A stretch of 64,000 nucleotides of DNA from contig JAKCOZ010000041.1 of NCBI GenBank assembly GCA_022605955.1, positions 2,778,501-2,842,500 on the forward strand. The letters run 5' to 3'. Numbering within the stretch: the first letter of the stretch is position 1; the number at the start of each line of letters is the position of its first letter. The notes beneath the pieces are model-generated. The model ran no database searches. It worked only from the letters and a program-made list of their open reading frames with translations, and was not told the DNA's origin. A program made the translations under genes and the position numbers. Origin of the DNA: Rallus limicola (Eukaryota > Chordata > Aves > Gruiformes > Rallidae). This document shows positions 58,101 to 64,000 of this stretch, piece after piece.

Positions 58101-59170
58101 GCTTCAGCACAGCCTTGGGCACCCATGGTCGTGTTAAATACATCTCTGCTTGCTGGGGCTATGAAACACTAAGAGCTGCTGTGAACCCAGCTCTGAGCAG
58201 GGCATCAGCCCCAGCTCCCAGGCTCCTGTGACCCATCCACCACCAAGAAACAGTGGGCAAAGCTGGGGAGCACACCCAGACCACCCCAGTGCCACTGAGC
58301 CACCCAGCTACGTGCCAATGTGCTCTCCATGAGGAGATTGCCTCTTACCCCCAGTAAAAGCCAGGAGGACAACCCACACCAAACCAGGATGGAAAAAAAC
58401 CCTCCTACAAACACAGACACACACACTTGCCTTGCACTGTCGCTGTTGGGACCCTTGGAGCCTCCCCAGCACCCAGGGCAGGTGAAGCTGGACCCTCACA
58501 GGAACGTCTCACGGTCTGGAGGGCTCTGTGCTCTCTACGGGCGCCTGGGACGAGCCGGCCCGGAGCAGAAACGATCTGACATACGCAGGGGATCGGGATC
58601 AATAGGTCACAGTGTGCACTGACTTGCCCCCAGAATGAAAATCAGCAGAGGATTTGGGGCTGGTGGGGAAGCTACAATCAGGCCTTTAATCCTGCATGGG
58701 CACAAAATCCTGGGATAAAAAAGGACAGAGCTGGTCCTAATTGCTGACTGCCATGTGCTTGTGGATGTGTGAGCAAAACCTCTTAGGCTGTCGTGGGCCT
58801 GGGGCGGGGGGGGGGGGGCATTTCGTTGCCTTCTTGCTGCCTGTGTGACTGAGCACCCCCGGGAAAGGGGGGGATCCCTGTGTGTTGGGGGAAGGGCTGG
58901 TACCGGCTTCCCAAGCGGGGCTCCGGGGCTGGGGCAGGATGCACCTGTGTGGGGCCGGGATGCTCGGCACAGCAGTCCCAGCTGAAGCCAGACAGGCCCG
59001 GGAGGTGCGGGGGACAAAGCAGCCGGTGCAGGGGGGCTGGGGAGGAGGCAGCAGCCCCCTTGGCTGCCCCGCCGTGTCCGCACGCTGTGCCCATCACCCC
59101 TGGCCTCATCGGGGCTGGGGCAAACCCCCCCAGCTGCTCCCAGCTCTACCGCTCCCCCCTGACCCCGGGG
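51825..59170. other. Intergenic region between divergent genes
   Basis: About 7.4 kb without recognised genes or CR1. It holds an AT-rich, repeat-free block at 52255-52400, short 16-20 bp tandem repeats (about 52735-52800, 53533-53600), moderately CpG-rich sequence at 53740-54060, and a minisatellite at 54402-54664. Confidence 0.5.
54402..54664. repeat. GC-rich minisatellite, 32-33-bp unit, about eight copies
   Basis: Unit GAGAGCCCGCAGCAGGACAG + ACCCTGCCCTGG with occasional one-base length change (CCCTGTGAGAG). Several frames stay open through it, giving spurious ORFs of up to about 220 codons. Confidence 0.95.
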
Positions 59171-59960
59171 GGGGGGGGATGTTACGGTTGACCCTGCACA
59201 TTTTGGGGGGGGAGGGGAGGGGTCCAAGCCCACCGGAGCCCCTTTCGGGCAGGGCTGGAACTGGGAGCGCTACGCTGCGCGAAATCCCTCCGGGGAGCGC
59301 CGGGGTGGGGTGTGAGGGGGCCGGGCCGGGCCGGGGGCGGGCAGGGGGCGGTGCAGCCCCGTCCCCGCCTCCCGGCGGGGCCCGGCCCGGCCCGGTGGCA
59401 GCGCAGAGGCTGCGGGCGGCGGCGGCGGGGGAAGAGCAGGAGGAGCGCGGCGGGCGCCGTGCCGGGGACGCGATGCACTCGCTCTTCAGGAAACGCAACA
59501 AAGGGAAATACAGCCCCTCCGTGCAGAAGAAGAGGTGAGTGTCCTACCCCCGCGATCCCGGGGCTCCCATCCCGCAGCATCCCTTCCCGGCGCCGGGGCT
59601 CGGCAGAGCCTGGGTACCCGCCGACGTGCGCGTATCCCCCGAAGTGCGGCCATCCCCCGAAGTGCGGGCATCCCCCGGGGTGTGTGGCACCCCCTGGGGT
59701 GTGGGGCAGCCCCCGAGGTGTGTGTCAGCTCCTCTCCAAGCTGGGTCCGCATCACTTGCGCCGGGCTGGGGGCACGGAGATGGTTTTCCCCCGGTGCCCA
59801 GGGGCGGCTCCCGGGAGCAGGTACCTCGCTCCCCGGGCTGGATGAGCTGCTGGGGCACAGAAAGCCCTCCCGTCCTCAGCCTTCGCCACTTGTTGCGTCA
59901 GGACCGAGTATTCAGCTGACTGTCTCCTCCTCAGCTCTTTCTTTCGCGGGGAGGGAGGCG
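59170..59960 (+). promoter_or_regulatory. PPL: CpG island promoter of PPL
   Basis: Very GC-rich with dense CpG, including repeated GGGCC/GGGCGG boxes around 59325-59350 (possible SP1 sites) and no TATA box. It spans PPL exon 1. Transcription start probably lies within 59300-59460. Confidence 0.8.
59473..59534 (+). CDS. PPL: Periplakin exon 1 (N-terminus)
   Basis: ATG at 59473 opens MHSLFRKRNKGKYSPSVQKK and ends AG|GTGAGT, a strong donor. Mammalian periplakin starts MNSLFRKRNKGKYSPTVQ, so the match is nearly exact over the part visible. Periplakin is a plakin cytolinker that joins keratin filaments to desmosomes and the cornified envelope. Only the first 20 codons plus two bases are in the window; the plakin, rod and linker domains lie beyond 64,000. 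The basic N-terminus sits at the CpG island, as expected for a first exon. Confidence 0.92.
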
Positions 59961-62900
59961 GGGGGGGGGGGGGGACGGACACGTTTCAGTTGTATTGATC
60001 ATAAAAAGGAAAGGAAAGGAAAGGAAACAAAAATCAGAGTGTTGAATGTGCCCCGTGAAGGGCAAGTGAAAAGATGTAAAAATCCACCCACCCACATCCC
60101 CAACTGCCCCGAGACCACTTGGCCCCTCTCAAGCTGTGCAACCCATTGCTGCAGGAGGGGAGCTGGAGAGCAGGCAGCCCCCAGCCCCTGCCTGCACCGG
60201 GCACGCTTTTCCAGAGGTGGATGTTGAATCCATTCAGAAGAGCATCCTGTGTTTCCCAGCAGAGCTGCGGGGGCTCCGGAGTATGGGGAGAGGGAAGGCT
60301 GGTGCAGATTTGAGGCCATGGTTTGTTCGCCTCTCTCTGGAGACACCTGCCCTGGCTGGTGGGCTCGGAGCAGCCAGCTGGGTGGCTCCTCCTTTGGGGT
60401 GGAAACTGGGGAGCTGGCACAGGGGCTGAGACCGGCCAGCCCAGAAAGCAGTGTGAGGTGCTGTGGTGTGTAGGAGGGGTGTTCCCTGGAGAGGAGAGGG
60501 TGCTCGTGCTTTGGTATTCGCTGAGCTCCTGGGGACAGGCCCCCCTCCCCAACAACCTAGCTGGCTCAGCAGGGCTGCCCAGGCTTCTGCTCCCAAAGCC
60601 TGGGGCATGCTTCGCTACTAGCTCCAGCCCTGGGAAGGGCTGGCAGAAGGAGACAGGGTGGCACAGAGCCCCCCCAAGACTCAGCATGCACATCCCCAAT
60701 GGCCCCAGCATTCCCACAGCCCAGGTGTGGTGCAAATACCTGACTGTGTTTCTGCTCTTGGGGGGTGTTATGGGAAGGCTGGAAATGAGAAACGCCATAC
60801 CTGGGTTGGCAGCATAGGACTCAGGGTGTGGGGAGGCAGGAGGAGACAGATGTCTGCTCTGGGAAGCCCCCTCCCCACCACGATCCCCACCCTGAGGCTG
60901 CAGCCCCACTGCTGCAGTCAGAGCCCTACTAGCCCTGGGTACATCTGAAGATGGATGGGGCTCAGGAAGACAGTCTTCCTTCCACCACCCTGCCCGCAAG
61001 CCCAGCTGGCTCTGGGCAGGTGCCAGAGCACCTCGAAGGCTGTGGGCCAGCCTGAAATCTTTGACTTTTCTGGCTGGCTGGTGATGGCTGAGGAAGCAGC
61101 AGCTCAGGGCTGTCGCCTCGGGCCACCCTCCCTCCCTGCGTCCCAGCTGTCCGCACGCACCTCACCTCGGGGAGGGCTGTGCTCATTAGCCCCAATTTGT
61201 TAATTCCTGCGTTGGAGTTTACAAACATCTGTGAATCCGGAGAACACTCCCACCCGTGTGGAAACAGCCCCACCATCAAGATGGGGAAGCCGGTGCTGGA
61301 CCGGTTCAACCACTTGCTGGAGGATTGCAAAGCATGGAGGAGCTCCTGCCACCCCAGCCCCTGCTCCAGGCGCTGCCAGGCTCCCAGCCTCCTCCCAGCC
61401 GCCTCCCACCCGGTTCTGCTGCTAGGAGAAAAAAAATAAAACCCCAACAACCACCAGAGCGACGCTGCTAAAAAACCAACCCCCCACCCCCGCTGCAAAC
61501 AAGGACACACGAGATTTCAACACCCGGGAGGGCCTAGCCCCGGCCTGCGGCCCAGCCAGGCCTCACACCCGGGGCAGGCGCGGGGGCTGCAGGGGAGAGG
61601 AGGGCTCACGGTGCCACCAGTGACAACAGCAGCACCAGCAACAACTGAGCACCAGCGTGCTGAGTGTGCTGGGGTGTTTCCTACAAGCAGTGAGGAGCTG
61701 GGGCTAGGAGCTGAGCTGATGTAGGTAGGGGCTGCCCAGGAAGCGCTGTCCTAGAGCGGGTGGTAACCTGACAGGGAGCTGCTGTGACTCTCGGTGGCTT
61801 CTTCAGCCTTGGGATGAGCCGTCCCATGATGGGGGCATCATGATGGGCACTCAAGCTCCCTGTGAGTTGGGGCAGCTTAAGCCAGGTGCTGTAACCTGTC
61901 TGCAGACAGCACCCCTCTGCTCCCCAGATGAAGGCAGGCAGCCACCCTTCCCCAACCCCAAACTGGCTCTTCAGCTTCCTATCCAAAATGCCTCAAAGTG
62001 GCATGTGAGGAGCTCCTATGGACTGTGAGGAGCTCCCCTGCCTGTCCCTGAGCTGTCTGCAGCCTGTCCAGGACCCAGGGGTCACAGGCTGCGGTAGACA
62101 ACAGGTTTCCTCACTCTATCCCTGCAGTCGGGCTGGGGATGCAGCTCCCCGCAGGAGCCAAACCCCTCTCCAAACAAGGAAGGAGCCCTCTGTGGCAACC
62201 ACCACCATGTCCTGGGGCCAGTTGGCCCCATACTAGTGGGGGGGAGGCTGTTCTGCTTTGAAGCTCTAACGGGGACACAGTGGGAGAAGAAATCTTGAGG
62301 GTTTGAAGATGACTTTGTGCTGGGTCCTCTGGCCTGCTCCAACTCATCCATCCTGGGCACCACCACTGAGAGCTGGAGCTGTGCTGCAGCTTGGCTGGAG
62401 GGAAACTGTGGCAATGCTCCATGCTGGGCACCCTGGACCATCCTCCTTCATCCAGCTTGTGACACCCTGCACAGCACTGGTGGTTGCTTCACCCCCCAGC
62501 ATGCAGGTGATGTTCCTTGGCAGGTTTTCTTTTTCTCATGCACAAATTAGCAGGACCAGGGTCCAGGACTCTCCTTGGGAATATCTGCTGCAGCTCGGAC
62601 TGGGGCTTCTGGTCTCCCAGCTCAGCAGCCAGCCCTGTCCAACCCCAGGCAAGGTGTGTGGGCAACGCCCTGCCTTGCCTGGGGAACGTGGATGATGAGA
62701 TGATGATGATGATAATGATGATGTTTCTTTTGTCTTGTGGACTTGGTTACTTTGTGCTCTGCTTGCTTCCCCCATCCCAGTAGCCCAGCTGGGACTGGCC
62801 AGGACCACTGTGGTGTTAGCACATCCTATAGAAGGGGAGGCAGAAGCCTTGGATAGGGACATAGTGAGAGGGAAAACCATCACCCTCCTTCCCCGTTATT

Positions 62901-64000
62901 GTCATCAAACTTTTGCTGTGCTTAGGAGACAGGAGGTTGGTTTCTCTCTTAGAAAATCCAGGCTTGGGAGGTAGAAAATGCAGCTCAGCTTTGAGCAGGT
63001 CCTGCTGAAACTCACCCTCCTGCCAGCAGCAACGACACTCATCCTTGGGCTCCCCTGGTGAAAGCATCCATCCAGGAGCACTCCCAACCCAGGAGACCCT
63101 TAGGTCAGGACACCCAGTAGCCATCTAAGAATGGGGAGCTGGGACAGGACCTGGGAGGGGGGGCTCTGCCTTCAGGGCTGGCACCCATTTCTAGAGGCTG
63201 CCTGGCAGGGCTGGAGTCAGCACGAAGGCCCAGACAGCAGGTGAGTCAGGGAGCTGCTCTGTATTTACAGCGGAGCGCGCCTCGCCATCGCCCGGCCTGT
63301 CTCTGCTCTCATTTCCATGCCCATTACAATAATACATCACCAGGAGTGTGAGGGAAGCTGATAAATATCATTGCCATGAGCTGGCCTGGGCACCCCAGCC
63401 CTGCTGTCCAGCTCCACCCTGATGTGGGTAGCGTGCAGGCATGCTGCTCCTAAATTTTGAGCCAGATCTTAATCTCTCCCAACCCTGAGTTACACTAGCC
63501 CTAACCCAGCCCTTTTTTCCTTCTGCTCTGCCACAGTTTCACCCCAGTCTCATTATAAGCCACACAAGGGAATATGGGCTGGTTGATGAAGCTGGGGAGC
63601 TTTAAGGGCATTTTAGAGTTCTGTTTTGGGGCTTCCTGGAGGATTTGAGCAGTTCAAGTCCCTCCTAAAGCCTGGTCTCCAGCAGCAGTGCTCACAGGGG
63701 TATGTTTGTTAGGAAACCTGTGTAAATGGAAATGAAATGGATGTGGAATTGAGCGTAGCAGTAGGTGGTCCTGCCTGTTGCACATCTGTGCATCCCAGTG
63801 GTGGGATGCAGTAAACAGGACCAGGATTCATGCTCAGAATCCATCCTCAACTGACTCACTTGTCCCTGGCTGAGCGGTCCCACCCATGGAGAAGCTCCTG
63901 GCGTGGGGAGGTTTCCCAGCAGGAGAGCAGGGACATGGCCAGCATCTCTGAGCTGGGGGAAGGAGGAGAGCAGAGCCATCCCAGCAAGTATCTGATTCAG
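59535..64000 (+). other. PPL: PPL intron 1 (5' part)
   Basis: No second exon is recognised. Holds G runs (about 59960), an AAAGG repeat (60005-60028), a GAT repeat (62694-62725), and a repeat-free block at 63285-63390 with FOX- and GATA-like words that may be regulatory. Confidence 0.6.

Noticed and set aside
60034..60999. 321-codon open frame on the minus strand
   Set aside because: GC-rich sequence inside PPL intron 1; the composition is Pro/Ser/Gly-rich with no domain and no splice support.

Overview
The window is vertebrate nuclear DNA, almost certainly from a bird. It shows widely spaced short exons with GT/AG splice sites, CpG-rich promoters, many microsatellites and at least 14 CR1 (chicken repeat 1) LINE fragments, several ending in the CR1 tail motif ATTCTATG. 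Such dense, well-preserved CR1 recalls Piciformes (woodpeckers and allies); that is an inference from repeat load only. There is no operon, CRISPR array or other prokaryotic feature.

One gene fills most of the window on the minus strand. I assembled it from about 20 coding exons between 43,027 and 2,230, and the splice phase matches at every junction. The predicted protein is about 736 residues: PDZ1 (about 23-115), a Ser-rich linker, PDZ2 (about 195-285), a linker, an EF-hand-like segment (about 382-440), a coiled coil (about 457-611), a short leucine-rich block, and a WW-like C-terminus. From PDZ2 onward it matches the layout of mammalian syntaxin-binding protein 4 (STXBP4/Synip) in order and length (about 546 against about 553 residues). 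The first PDZ and linker have no counterpart in mammalian STXBP4. I therefore call it STXBP4-like, probably a paralogue. Its promoter is probably the CpG-rich stretch at 51.7-52.1 kb, and a possible upstream exon lies at 51,757-51,824.

On the plus strand, a strong CpG island at about 59.2-59.95 kb contains exon 1 of periplakin (PPL), a plakin-family cytolinker of desmosomes and the cornified envelope. The rest of the window (59,535-64,000) is PPL intron 1. The two genes are divergently arranged with about 7.5 kb between their promoters.

The introns hold CR1 copies in both orientations, all below 44.6 kb, one of them with a broken reverse-transcriptase region (25.7-27.4 kb). They also hold several minisatellites (7.86, 12.24, 32.9 and, between the genes, 54.4 kb), a long G homopolymer (24.65 kb), and a (TA)n tract split by a CR1 copy (40.5-41.0 kb). 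The most unusual structure is at 11,333-11,787: a near-perfect palindrome whose centre was filled by a roughly 330-bp copy of DNA from 3.3 kb away, flanked by a 10-bp direct repeat.
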